64,000 nucleotides of DNA. Origin: Methanomassiliicoccus sp. (GTDB taxonomy: Archaea; Thermoplasmatota; Thermoplasmata; Methanomassiliicoccales; Methanomassiliicoccaceae). Below are positions 44,600 through 53,220 of the stretch, piece by piece. The position numbers and the translations under genes are program-made. The notes beneath the pieces were generated by a model. That model was not told the DNA's origin. It did not search any database and saw only the letters and a list, made by a program, of their open reading frames with translations. The stretch is from NCBI GenBank assembly GCA_033485155.1, contig JAWQJJ010000006.1:62001-126000 (forward strand), read 5' to 3'. Within the stretch, counting starts at the first letter, position 1; each line of letters opens with the position of its first letter.

Positions 44600-45823
44600 C
44601 TAGGCTGATGCGGGCCCCTCTCGCCCTTCGCCGTCCAGGAAGCTCTTTGTGGTGAGGCACAGCCTGGTGATGTCAAGCATTATGATGGTACCGGCGAGGA
44701 CCAGGGCTGTTGCGATGATCCAGGAGTATGAGGGATCGACCCCTAGGCCTCCTGATTGCAGTCCCTGTCCGAACAGCAGGGCCAGGTACATGGGGACGAG
44801 GCGAAGCAGGATTCCACGATCCTTCACCGCCCACACCGCGAAGAATGCGAAGGGAAAGATGTAGTAGCCCAACCGGATCATGGGGTAGATTGAGAGGAAC
44901 AGGACGGTGGTGAGCATGGCCCCCCTCCAGATGTCTAGCTTCCATCGGTACACGAGGTAATAGGATAGCACCAGGGCGCCGATGGTCAGCACCGCTCCCA
45001 CTGTGCCAGGGAGCTGGTATCCGCTCTCGCCGACGAGATTGATGACTGACATTCCCGCGCTGCCCTCGCCGCTTCGGCCCAGCAGATAGTACGACGGGAA
45101 GTTGAGGAACTCGATAGGGCACAGCAGGAGGAAAGGCAGGGCGATGAGCGCCGAGGTGATGACGGCGATGGCCAGGTTCTTTACCACTTCTCGGCGACCT
45201 CTCAGCTCGAGCAGGATGACCGGATATGTGATGATGGGCAGGAACTTGGTCCAGAAACCGAACGCCGTGGCCGCTGCTGACAGCCCCTTCCTCCCATGAA
45301 GGAACAGGAGCAATGGGAGGATGTAGAAGAATGCGACCATGGGCTCGTCCTGGATCCCCCAGGTGGCATCCTGAAGAGCATAAGGACAGATGATCAGGAG
45401 GAGGGCGGCGAGAAGCGCGTAATGATCGTCCCATCGTCGCATCACCAGATACATGGCCAAGCCGGTAAGGATGGGGAATAAGGAGAAATAGAGCTCATAG
45501 GCCCACCATTCCCCTCCGATCATCTGCGGAGGCAGCAATATGTAATTAATAAGGGGTGGCGATTCAATATCCAGGTCCCGGTAGATGATACCTCCGTTCA
45601 GGATGAGGGAGGTCCTCTCCTGATAGATGGGCAGGTCCGGGGTGGGGCCGAAGGACGAGTCGAGCCATTGCCTGATGATCAGCCCGTCGGCGAGAATCAT
45701 CGTACCGTAGCACATCATGCCCACTACCAAGATGACCGCGATCTTCTGAGCACGGGTGGTGGAGCGGAGGAAGGAACGGTCACCCTTCGGTTCTTCTTTA
45801 TCGGCCATCTTCCATCCTCTCAT
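44600..45823 (-). CDS. GT-C-type membrane glycosyltransferase
   Basis: This integral membrane protein of about 407 residues has around ten helices. An early extracytoplasmic loop has acidic motifs (SFGPTPDLPIYQERTSL and YRDLDIESPPLINY) like the catalytic DD/DE of polyprenyl-phosphate-dependent GT87/PMT enzymes, and WGIQDEPMVAFF follows. It probably transfers a sugar to a lipid or protein at the outer face of the membrane, in line with the glycosylatable surface proteins in the window. ATG 45808 (M6), preceded by GAGGATGG, is an alternative start. Confidence 0.72.
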   Translation of the reverse strand: MRGWKMADKEEPKGDRSFLRSTTRAQKIAVILVVGMMCYGTMILADGLIIRQWLDSSFGPTPDLPIYQERTSLILNGGIIYRDLDIESPPLINYILLPPQMIGGEWWAYELYFSLFPILTGLAMYLVMRRWDDHYALLAALLLIICPYALQDATWGIQDEPMVAFFYILPLLLFLHGRKGLSAAATAFGFWTKFLPIITYPVILLELRGRREVVKNLAIAVITSALIALPFLLLCPIEFLNFPSYYLLGRSGEGSAGMSVINLVGESGYQLPGTVGAVLTIGALVLSYYLVYRWKLDIWRGAMLTTVLFLSIYPMIRLGYYIFPFAFFAVWAVKDRGILLRLVPMYLALLFGQGLQSGGLGVDPSYSWIIATALVLAGTIIMLDITRLCLTTKSFLDGEGREGPASA

Positions 45824-45875
45824 GCCCGTCCTACCTGCCCATAGTTCAGCATCGATATTTCACCTTTGTTGAACC

Positions 45876-46556
45876 ATGGGCAGAACTATTATGAGCGGAA
45901 CGCTCATCCCGGGCCAGGATGGGAGATGCACTTTCGGCCTACTAGAGCATCAGGATATATACTGCCTGCGAATGGCCATCATGAATGGGCATGCCCGAAT
46001 CGAGGAAGATGATCTGTTGAGGGCGTTAGAGAACCCGGTGGAGACGCTGTCATTTGTGGTCCTGGGAGAGCCAACCCCGGAAGGGAGCACGAGGGCGTAC
46101 TACATAAAGGCCTTAGACCGAACAGTGACCACGCACCAGAACAAGAAAGGCCTGCAAGCGTGGCGTAACCGGGTCGCCACCGAGGCTCAGCGGGCCCTCG
46201 ACGGCCGGGAGTGGAAATGCGACCCCTGCTCAGCTTACTCTGTCAGCGTGGATTTTGTGCTCTCTCGTCCTCCCTCCGTCCCCGAGCATAGGAGGCTGCA
46301 CCCTACCGTCAAACCGGACATCGATAAGCTCGTCCGGGCGATCAACGATGCCCTGACCGGCATTCTATTCTCTGATGACTGCCAGGTCGTCGCGATGTCC
46401 ATGTCCAAGGACTACTGCGACGAGCGACGGGCAGGGGCGTACGTCACCGTGTGCAGATATCCGAATCAAATCGAGAGGCCGAAGCGCTCCCGCAAGAAGG
46501 CGGAGGTCTCGGTCCCCAAGGCCGAGGAAGAGCCCTGCGAGGACCCTCGAGATTAA
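45876..46556 (+). CDS. RusA-like Holliday-junction resolvase domain protein
   Basis: The C-terminal 150 residues match RusA: an N-terminal strand FVVLGEPTPEGSTRAYY, an aromatic HQNKKGLQAWRNRV helix, and the catalytic-site signature VKPDIDKLVRAINDALTG followed by FSDDCQVVAM. These supply the acidic residues for metal binding. The first 55 residues are an extra domain without matches that I recognise. RusA genes are usually prophage-borne in bacteria, but no phage genes are near. The main archaeal resolvase is Hjc, so this could be an acquired or specialised nuclease. Ends overlap the hemerythrin gene by 4 bp. Confidence 0.85.
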   Translation: MGRTIMSGTLIPGQDGRCTFGLLEHQDIYCLRMAIMNGHARIEEDDLLRALENPVETLSFVVLGEPTPEGSTRAYYIKALDRTVTTHQNKKGLQAWRNRVATEAQRALDGREWKCDPCSAYSVSVDFVLSRPPSVPEHRRLHPTVKPDIDKLVRAINDALTGILFSDDCQVVAMSMSKDYCDERRAGAYVTVCRYPNQIERPKRSRKKAEVSVPKAEEEPCEDPRD

Positions 46557-47005
46557 GCCTTGACCTTCCTTGCCTGCCACAAGCGGAGGTAGGAGCCTAT
46601 GAGTAGAGCTGCAGGGTAGATGATCTCCTCTTCCAGCCTCATGTGGCGATCAAGCTCGCGGGCGATCGTCGCATACTCCTTCCTTGCGGCGTTCTCAGCC
46701 TCTACCGACAGGACCTGCAGTTTCTCACCGATAATCACGTGCTCCTCGAGCATGCGGGACAGATCATCGCTGAAGCGCTGGCTCAGGGCTATTGTCTCCT
46801 CGACCTCCTGGGCCGTTCCCTCACTGGAAAGGGTGAGCATCCCCAGCGGCGGAAGAGCGATCTGTTCCTCCTTCTCCAAATGAGGTCGCAGTACCGCCAG
46901 GACCGCTGTCGCCGCCGGCCCTATTGTGCCCCCTTCTCGCGACGCGCTCTCCATAACTTCAATGATGTGAGCGTGCTCCTCCCTCAATGACCTCGGTATA
47001 ATCAT
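46553..47005 (-). CDS. Hemerythrin-like HHE domain protein (second)
   Basis: This is a 150-residue helical bundle with potential di-iron ligands: His in REEHAHIIEVM, His/Glu in LRPHLEKEEQIALPP, His in LEEHVIIGEK and His/Glu in LDRHMRLEEEIIYPA. It differs from the 26.3-kb copy in spacing and is not a recent duplicate. It is convergent with rusA and upstream of aspS on the same strand. Oxygen or nitric oxide sensing is possible. Confidence 0.82.
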   Translation of the reverse strand: MIIPRSLREEHAHIIEVMESASREGGTIGPAATAVLAVLRPHLEKEEQIALPPLGMLTLSSEGTAQEVEETIALSQRFSDDLSRMLEEHVIIGEKLQVLSVEAENAARKEYATIARELDRHMRLEEEIIYPAALLIGSYLRLWQARKVKA

Positions 47006-47147
47006 ATCCAGGATGCATCTGGAAACCCGAGGGTTAAGACCTTATGGTCCGACCGGCCAGGCGGTCCCGGGGTCGGCGATGGTTCAGGATAGCGGACGGC
47101 CGGGAAAGGCCGTGGCAAGAAAGAGGAAGGTGTTTGTCGGAGTCCCA

Positions 47148-48464
47148 TCAAGGCACCAATCGGATGCGGTCTCTCGGGAAGAGAATGGTCTCCCTGATGT
47201 TGGGCAGGTCGAGCATCTTCTGGACCAATCTCTCGATCCCCAGCCCCCAACCGCCGTGGGGAGGCATCCCGTACTTGAACGCGTCGAGGTAGAAGCCGAA
47301 CGCTCCGGGGTCGAGCCCCTTCTTCTGCATCCTGGCGACCAAGCGATCGTACCGGTGCTCCCTCTGGCCACCGGACGAGATCTCCTGGCCCTTGTAGTCG
47401 AGGTCGAAGGAGTATGAGTAGGGCGTCCCGTCCTTCTCCATGATATAGAACGGCTTGGCCTCCTCCGGGTACTCCACGATCCAATACATATCGTATCCTT
47501 TTTCCTTCATGACCTCTCCGAGGGCTTTCTCACCTTCGGTGCCTAGGTCGTCGCCCAGTTTAATCTGCATTCCGGTGCCCTGCACCATCTCCACAGCGTC
47601 CTTGTACTCGATGACAGGGTAAGGGGCTTTGGGAACGGAGATCTTGGCGTTGAGGACCTCCAGTTGCGGGGCAGCCTTGGAGGCAACCCCCTCGATGACC
47701 GACTGGGTGCACCGCTCGACCACATCCAGCACGTCGGACATGGATTCGATGAACGCTAGTTCGCCGTCGAAGGACACGAACTCGGAGACGTGCCGGACGG
47801 TGTCAGATGGCTCGGCCCGGAAAGCCGGTCCGATCTCGAACACGCGATCCAGACCGGTGGACATGAGCATCTGCTTGTACAGCTGGGGCGACTGCGCCAG
47901 GTAGGCCATCTGCTCGAAGTACTTGAGCTGGAACAGGGTCGCCCCTCCTTCCGCTCCGGAAGCCACGATCTTGGGGGTGAACACCTCTACGAACCCCTCG
48001 TTCACCAGGAACTGGTCGATCAGACTGAGGGCCAGGGACTTGATCTCGAAGACGGCCCGGGCCTCTGGCCTCCGGAGGTCCATGAACCTGTGGTCGAACC
48101 TGGTGTCCGCTTCCACGTTCACCTTGTCAATGACGCCCATGGGAAGAGGGGACGCTGCCGTGCTGAGGACCTCGACCGTCGAGGGTATGATCTCCACGCC
48201 CCCCTTGGCCTGCTCAGCGGCCTTGGCGGTGCCGGTCACCTTGACCACCGACTCCCGGGACAGGGACGTCAATACAGACATCACCTCGGGAGCGATCTTC
48301 TTCTTGGGGGCAGTTATTTGGACGACCCCATGGCGGTCCCGTATGATCAGGAATGAAATGCCGCCCAGGTTCCTTATCTCCTGGGCCCAGCCCTTAACCA
48401 CGACCTCCTTCCCCGAGTCGGCGGGGGAGAGGGTCCTGGAATTACGCAGCGACGCCTCGCTCAT
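47148..48464 (-). CDS. aspS: Aspartyl-tRNA synthetase, archaeal type
   Basis: This class IIb synthetase has an N-terminal OB-fold (VVVKGWAQEIRNLGGISF), motif 2 DRVFEIGPAFRAE and motif 3 WGLGIERLVQKML. I chose ATG 48464 because homologs start here (MSEASLRNSRTL). A minus-strand TATA (TTTTATACTG) lies about 30-40 nt upstream. A longer frame to 48545 would overlap the promoter. It is likely non-discriminating, as in archaea lacking AsnRS, with GatCAB then making Asn-tRNA. I infer this from context only. Divergent from the ferredoxin gene. Confidence 0.95.
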   Translation of the reverse strand: MSEASLRNSRTLSPADSGKEVVVKGWAQEIRNLGGISFLIIRDRHGVVQITAPKKKIAPEVMSVLTSLSRESVVKVTGTAKAAEQAKGGVEIIPSTVEVLSTAASPLPMGVIDKVNVEADTRFDHRFMDLRRPEARAVFEIKSLALSLIDQFLVNEGFVEVFTPKIVASGAEGGATLFQLKYFEQMAYLAQSPQLYKQMLMSTGLDRVFEIGPAFRAEPSDTVRHVSEFVSFDGELAFIESMSDVLDVVERCTQSVIEGVASKAAPQLEVLNAKISVPKAPYPVIEYKDAVEMVQGTGMQIKLGDDLGTEGEKALGEVMKEKGYDMYWIVEYPEEAKPFYIMEKDGTPYSYSFDLDYKGQEISSGGQREHRYDRLVARMQKKGLDPGAFGFYLDAFKYGMPPHGGWGLGIERLVQKMLDLPNIRETILFPRDRIRLVP

Positions 48465-48580
48465 TGGAATACCTGGGCGTGGATAGTCCGCCGCAGTATA
48501 AAAGTGATGCCCGGGCAGGTCGACCTCGGCCACGGCAGATACCAAAGATTAATAAGCGGAATGTTCGAAATACGAAGACC

Positions 48581-48808
48581 ATGGCAGTCAACGTCGAGAT
48601 CGACCAGGAGGGCTGTATCCAATGCGGCCGCTGTTATGGCGATGAGTGTCCCGATGTCTTCAAGGAAGGGGAGGATGGGACCGCCGAGATCGATGAGCAG
48701 TATCGCGACGGCGGCTCGGCATCGGGCAAGGTCCCCGATGAAACGTTCGATTGTGTGAACAAGGCAGCGGAGGCTTGCCCGGTGACGGTAATCACTGTGA
48801 GCAGGTGA
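48581..48808 (+). CDS. 4Fe-4S ferredoxin (monocluster-like)
   Basis: The 75-residue small acidic protein has Cys at CIQCGRCYGDEC near the N-terminus and CPVTV near the C-terminus, as in mono-[4Fe-4S] ferredoxins. The extra residues YGDE between the third and fourth Cys are slightly unusual. ATG 48581 is chosen, since a frame open from 48464 would run through the aspS promoter. The TATA-like GATTAATAAG lies about 25-35 nt upstream. Electron donor/acceptor unknown. The 117 nt to aspS serve as a divergent promoter region. Confidence 0.85.
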   Translation: MAVNVEIDQEGCIQCGRCYGDECPDVFKEGEDGTAEIDEQYRDGGSASGKVPDETFDCVNKAAEACPVTVITVSR

Positions 48809-48874
48809 GACGCCGAACAAAGACCACCTCAAAGGGCGCCGATCAACATTCAGTCGGTTGAACAGCCCTACTAT

Positions 48875-48885
48875 CTATTTATATG
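48875..48885 (+). promoter_or_regulatory. TATA box of the fbp-tpiA operon
   Basis: CTATTTATATG sits 38-48 nt before the ATG at 48923. A GGGGAAAG ribosome site precedes the start. Confidence 0.55.
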
Positions 48886-48922
48886 GAGAGCATTATTTCG
48901 AGGAATACTAAGGGGAAAGTAA

Positions 48923-50065
48923 ATGTCAGACAGGGTTACTGTTTCAGTCATAAAGGCCGACGTAGGCTCGGTCGGCGGTCACGCTAGGCCGCACCCGTTG
49001 ATGATGAAGAAGGCCGGAGAGCGTCTGGCTGACGGTCTCAAGGCCGGAACGATCGACGACTATTATGTTACCCGGGTGGGGGACGACATCAACCTGTTCC
49101 TTACTCACACGCGCGGAGAGAACAACCGGGACGTCCACGGCCTGTGCTGGGAGGCGTTCATGGACGCCACCAAGGAAGCGAAGAGGATGAAGCTCTATGC
49201 TGCTGGCCAAGACCTTCTAACCGACGCCTTCTCCGGCAACGTCCGGGGCGCCGGTCCGGGAGCGGCGGAGATGGAGTTCAAGGAGAGGGGGGCCGAACCC
49301 ATGATATTCTTCATGGCCGACAAGACCGAGCCGTCCGCTTACTCCCTGCCCCTGTGCAGGACCTTCATGGACCCGTTCACCACAACTGGCCTGGTCATCG
49401 ATCCGCGGGCCCACGAGGGCTTCAAGTTCGAGATCGTGGACGTTTGTGATTCCAAGAAGGTAGTGATGTCCACTCCGGACGAGACCTACGATATCCTCAC
49501 CCTGCTCGGCGATACCACCAGGTACGCCATCAAGAAGATATGGTCCAAGAGCCCGGACATCGGCATCGGCGCTGTAGTGTCCACTGAGAAGCTCAACATC
49601 TCCGCCGGCAAGTACGTCGGCAAGGACGATCCGGTGTGCATCTGCCGGGCCCAGAGTGGCCTTCCCGCGGTCGGGGAGGTCCTGCAGCCCTACATGTTCC
49701 CCATGCTCGTCTCCGGATGGATGCGGGGCTCGCACTACGGCGGTTGGTACCCTTGCGCGGTTGCCGACTCCGACCCCGTGTACTTCGACGGCCCGCCCCG
49801 CATCTGTGCGGTCGGTATGCATGTCAGCAACGGCAAGTTCCAGGGTCTTGAGGACCCCGGCTCCGCGCCCGGTCACCATGAGCCTCTGGACTACTTCGCA
49901 GGGAGCTGCTGGGATGAGGCCAGGAGAGGGGCGGTCAAAGCGTCCATCTACATGCGCCGCCACGGGCCGTTCATGCCCGCGGTCCTTGGGCCTGAAGAGA
50001 TGGAGTACACCACCCGTCCGGCAGTCCTCGGCAAGCTGAAGGAACGCATGGAGAAGCTTGAGTGA
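48923..50065 (+). CDS. Bifunctional fructose-1,6-bisphosphate aldolase/phosphatase
   Basis: This is the archaeal type V FBPase, which both condenses triose phosphates and dephosphorylates FBP, making gluconeogenesis unidirectional. Diagnostic segments are VSVIKADVGSVGGHARPHP, GDDINLFLTHTRGENN, GAEPMIFFMADKTEPSAY and the long C-terminal DPVYFDGPPR. Length 380 is standard. The metal-binding acidic clusters and the family Lys/Tyr near the switch loop are present. It is the first gene of an operon with tpiA 1 nt downstream. Confidence 0.96.
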   Translation: MSDRVTVSVIKADVGSVGGHARPHPLMMKKAGERLADGLKAGTIDDYYVTRVGDDINLFLTHTRGENNRDVHGLCWEAFMDATKEAKRMKLYAAGQDLLTDAFSGNVRGAGPGAAEMEFKERGAEPMIFFMADKTEPSAYSLPLCRTFMDPFTTTGLVIDPRAHEGFKFEIVDVCDSKKVVMSTPDETYDILTLLGDTTRYAIKKIWSKSPDIGIGAVVSTEKLNISAGKYVGKDDPVCICRAQSGLPAVGEVLQPYMFPMLVSGWMRGSHYGGWYPCAVADSDPVYFDGPPRICAVGMHVSNGKFQGLEDPGSAPGHHEPLDYFAGSCWDEARRGAVKASIYMRRHGPFMPAVLGPEEMEYTTRPAVLGKLKERMEKLE

Positions 50066-50066
50066 G

Positions 50067-50735
50067 ATGAGAGCGCCCGTCGTCATCATCAACTTCAAGG
50101 CCTACGCCGAGGTCCAAGGAGAAAGGGCGATAGCCCTGGCCGAGGCGTGCCAAGAGGTATCTGATGACACGGGTGTGATCATCGCGGTGTGCCCCCCTAC
50201 CACCGAGCTCTCCTCGGTCTCGCGGGCGGTCACCGTACCGGTCTTCGCCCAACACGTCGACGCCAAGCGCCCGGGCGCCGCGACAGGGTATACCACCCCT
50301 GAGCTGGCCAAGGCGGCTGGGGCGAAAGGTACGCTTTTGAACCACTCCGAACGGCGCATGGTCCTGGCCGACCTCGCTCTCGCCGTACAGCTGAGCAAGG
50401 ACGCCGGATTGACCACCTGCGTGTGCACCGATACTTGCACCACCTCCGCTGCGGCCGCCTCCCTCGATCCGGACATGATTGCCGTGGAACCTCCGGAACT
50501 GATCGGAGGGGACATCTCGGTCACCGATGCCCGGCCCGAGGTGGTCAGCGATGCGGTCAGTGCCGTCCGCCGGATCGATGATGGGATCCAGATCCTCTGC
50601 GGTGCGGGGGTCAAGAACGGCAAGGATGTCAAGAAGGCGGTCGAGCTGGGTGCTTCAGGGGTCCTACTGGCGTCGGGCGTGGTCAAGGCCAAGGAACCCC
50701 GCAAGGTCCTGGCCGACCTGGTCCAGTTCCTCTGA
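50067..50735 (+). CDS. tpiA: Triosephosphate isomerase, archaeal type
   Basis: This 222-residue TIM barrel interconverts DHAP and G3P. It has VVIINFKAY (catalytic Lys), LLNHSERR (catalytic His), VEPPELIGG (catalytic Glu) and the phosphate loop LCGAGVKNGKDV. The short length is the tetrameric archaeal form. I use ATG 50067, 1 nt after the stop of the FBP aldolase/phosphatase. A TTG at 50058 is possible. The pair couples triose interconversion to FBP synthesis. Confidence 0.96.
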   Translation: MRAPVVIINFKAYAEVQGERAIALAEACQEVSDDTGVIIAVCPPTTELSSVSRAVTVPVFAQHVDAKRPGAATGYTTPELAKAAGAKGTLLNHSERRMVLADLALAVQLSKDAGLTTCVCTDTCTTSAAAASLDPDMIAVEPPELIGGDISVTDARPEVVSDAVSAVRRIDDGIQILCGAGVKNGKDVKKAVELGASGVLLASGVVKAKEPRKVLADLVQFL

Positions 50736-50792
50736 TCGTCCTGCCTAACTGTAGCGGTCAACGATATCCTCCGGCAGGCGGTGTACGCTCCG

Positions 50793-52778
50793 ATGAGGGG
50801 CTTGTATATCATGGTCCTGCTGGTGCTTGTTCTCCCTACCGCCCAGCCTGGCCCCTCATCTCCAGGCACGGAGTGGGGTTCCCTCGATCTCCGCGCGGAG
50901 GTCTCGCGGGAATGGGATGTCAGGATCACCGAGCTGTGTCCAGGGCGTCCGCTGGAGTATTGCATCATTACCAACCATGGGCCGTCAGTGCGCCTCCAGG
51001 GGACGGCGCTCGACGACGGTGAGGGCAATGTGACTATCCTCGCCGATCTCACCCTTGAGAGGGGTGCGTCCCTCGCCCTAGTCGCCGATCATGAAGCCTT
51101 CACCCTCCTATGGCCAGATATGGCATACTTGGAAAAGGGAGATGCATCCTTGATGTGGAGTAGCAGATTCGTTCTGGCCGACAGCGGGGACGAGGTCCTG
51201 CTCATATCCCCGGACCACCAAATCGCGGATGCCGTCGCCTACGGGGCATCGGTCTACGGCGGTCCCGGATGGTCGGGGCCAGCGGTCGGCAGTGTTCCCA
51301 AAGGCCATGCTCTTCTGAGGGAGGGCGAGGACTCCAACACATCATCCGACTGGTCGGTCGAGCCCCCCGGAAGGTCCAGTTACGTGTCGGCTGAGTTCCA
51401 GGCAGTGGTGGAGCCCTTCTCGGCCCCCGAGACCGCCGCCGGACGCATCGCCAGAGAGCTGTCCCTGGCCTCGAGAACGGTGAACTGCTCGGTGTACGAG
51501 ATCTCCGATCCTTACGTCGTCGACCAGCTGTGCCGGTGCGCTTCGCGAGGGCTTAAAGTCAATATCCTCATCGAGGGGCAACCAGTGGGCGGCCTGTCCG
51601 ATCGCTCTGTGGACGCCATATTTACTCTCAAGGCCTCGGGGGCGGAAGTCAAGGAGCTGCGCTCGGTCGATTCCTACAAGCGGTACGATTACCTGCACGC
51701 GAAGTACATGGTGGTCGATGCACGCCGAGTCACGGTGATGTCGGAGAATTGGGGTTCCGGCCTCTACGCCAACCGGGGCTGGGGCGTCACCATGGACGGC
51801 GCCGCGGTCGGTGCCTACTTCGAACGAGTGTTCGGGTCCGATTTCAACGGACCCCTGGATGCCATGGTGCCTAAGTCCCAGGGAAAGCTCCTGGACCCCG
51901 TGGAGAGGGCCGGGCTGGCCGAGGAGACCATCAGGTATCGCTGTGGAGTGATGTCCCTACTTTCGCCGGACAATTCCGGGGAAGCGTTGAAGAACCTCAT
52001 CGATCGCGCTTCGGAAAGGGTCCTGGTAGAGCAGCTTTCGGTTGACCCTGAATGGTTGGAAGGCTCCAGCCTCATAACCTCTATTGTCGAGGCCGCCGGA
52101 CGAGGGGTGACTGTCAGGCTGCTCCTCGACTCCTCGTGGGGCGAGGAAGAGAACCAGAGGGTGGCCGATGCGCTCAACGCCATGGCCCGCACTAGGGGCA
52201 TGGACCTCGAAGCCAAGGTAATCTCACCCTACCACGAATTATCGGTGATGCACAACAAGGGGTTGATCATCGACGATCTGGCGGTAATCTCCTCGATCAA
52301 CTGGGGCGACAGCGCCCTTCAGGAGAACCGGGAGGCGGGGGTGGCGGTGCGATCGAAGGAGATCGCTTCGTACTTCGGGACATTGTTCTGGAAGGACTGG
52401 TCAGTGGATCCCGTTCCACCGGTGGCATGCCTGTCCTGGACCCATTTGACGATCACTGCCAGACAGCCCGTGCTGCTCGATGCCAGCAACTGCTCCGATA
52501 ACGCTCCCTCGCTGGCTGTGGAATGGGACGTCGATGGGGACGGCTCGATGGACAGCAATGCCACCTCCTGGGCGGTGAGGTTGCCGGCGGGAGACCATAT
52601 CATAATCCTAACGCTGCGGGACAGAGGCAACAACACCGTGACCGCAACCTGCTGGGTGAGCGTGCTTCCTGATGAGGGAACGGCTCCATCCATGACCGCA
52701 GCCCTCCTAGCCGTGCCCATGATAGTCGTGGCCATGGTAATGGGTTGGAAAAGGATTAATGGGTCGAAGAGACATTGA
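50793..52778 (+). CDS. Secreted, membrane-anchored phospholipase-D-family protein (LTD + two HKD + PKD-like)
   Basis: A signal peptide (LYIMVLLVLVLPTAQP) is followed by a lamin-tail-like beta domain (about 45-140). Two HKD motifs come next (HAKYMVVDARRV near residue 303 and MHNKGLIIDDL near 486). Then come a PKD/Ig-like domain (about 550-630, DVDGDGSMDSN) and a C-terminal membrane helix. The paired HKD domains should form one active site outside the cell. LTD domains often accompany secreted nucleases, so a nuclease or phosphodiesterase is as likely as a lipase. GTG 50781 is an alternative start. It overlaps rimI by 20 nt. Confidence 0.85.
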   Translation: MRGLYIMVLLVLVLPTAQPGPSSPGTEWGSLDLRAEVSREWDVRITELCPGRPLEYCIITNHGPSVRLQGTALDDGEGNVTILADLTLERGASLALVADHEAFTLLWPDMAYLEKGDASLMWSSRFVLADSGDEVLLISPDHQIADAVAYGASVYGGPGWSGPAVGSVPKGHALLREGEDSNTSSDWSVEPPGRSSYVSAEFQAVVEPFSAPETAAGRIARELSLASRTVNCSVYEISDPYVVDQLCRCASRGLKVNILIEGQPVGGLSDRSVDAIFTLKASGAEVKELRSVDSYKRYDYLHAKYMVVDARRVTVMSENWGSGLYANRGWGVTMDGAAVGAYFERVFGSDFNGPLDAMVPKSQGKLLDPVERAGLAEETIRYRCGVMSLLSPDNSGEALKNLIDRASERVLVEQLSVDPEWLEGSSLITSIVEAAGRGVTVRLLLDSSWGEEENQRVADALNAMARTRGMDLEAKVISPYHELSVMHNKGLIIDDLAVISSINWGDSALQENREAGVAVRSKEIASYFGTLFWKDWSVDPVPPVACLSWTHLTITARQPVLLDASNCSDNAPSLAVEWDVDGDGSMDSNATSWAVRLPAGDHIIILTLRDRGNNTVTATCWVSVLPDEGTAPSMTAALLAVPMIVVAMVMGWKRINGSKRH

Positions 52779-53220
52779 TGAGGCGTTGCATCTGAGGGGA
52801 TTCTCGGTCGCGGATCTTCCATCGGTCTATAACTTAGCTTGCTCTACGCTGAGCGAGCGGTACGATCCACATCTGTTCACGGCCATATCCAGTTCCTGGC
52901 CTGAAGGGTTCATCGTGGTCGAGAGCCCGTGGGGCATCAAGGCCTTCCTGCTCGGGGTCATGACCTCTCCCATTCACTCCCGGGTACTCATGCTGGCGGT
53001 AGCCCCCGAGGTACGCCGTAGAGGCATAGGTACCATGCTGATGGAACGGTACCTGGAGGAGAGCCGCCGGAAGGGGGCCAGGGTACTCACTCTGGAGGTC
53101 CGCAAGGGAAACCATGCGGCCATGGAGTTCTATCGTCGGTTCAACTTCGAGCCGGTCGACGTCATCGAAGGTTACTATAATGATGGTGAGGACGCCTACC
53201 AGATGCAGCTGTTCGTCTGA
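52759..53220 (+). CDS. rimI: GNAT-family acetyltransferase, RimI-like
   Basis: This is an N-terminal protein acetyltransferase of the archaeal Ard1/RimI type. The acetyl-CoA loop is RRRGIGTMLMERYLEE, followed by LTLEVRKGNHAAMEFYRRFNF and a C-terminal YYNDGEDAY. These residues are diagnostic of the Naa10/RimI branch. Length 153. It starts within the end of the PLD gene, probably from the same transcript. Symbol by family only. Confidence 0.9.
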   Translation: MGRRDIDEALHLRGFSVADLPSVYNLACSTLSERYDPHLFTAISSSWPEGFIVVESPWGIKAFLLGVMTSPIHSRVLMLAVAPEVRRRGIGTMLMERYLEESRRKGARVLTLEVRKGNHAAMEFYRRFNFEPVDVIEGYYNDGEDAYQMQLFV

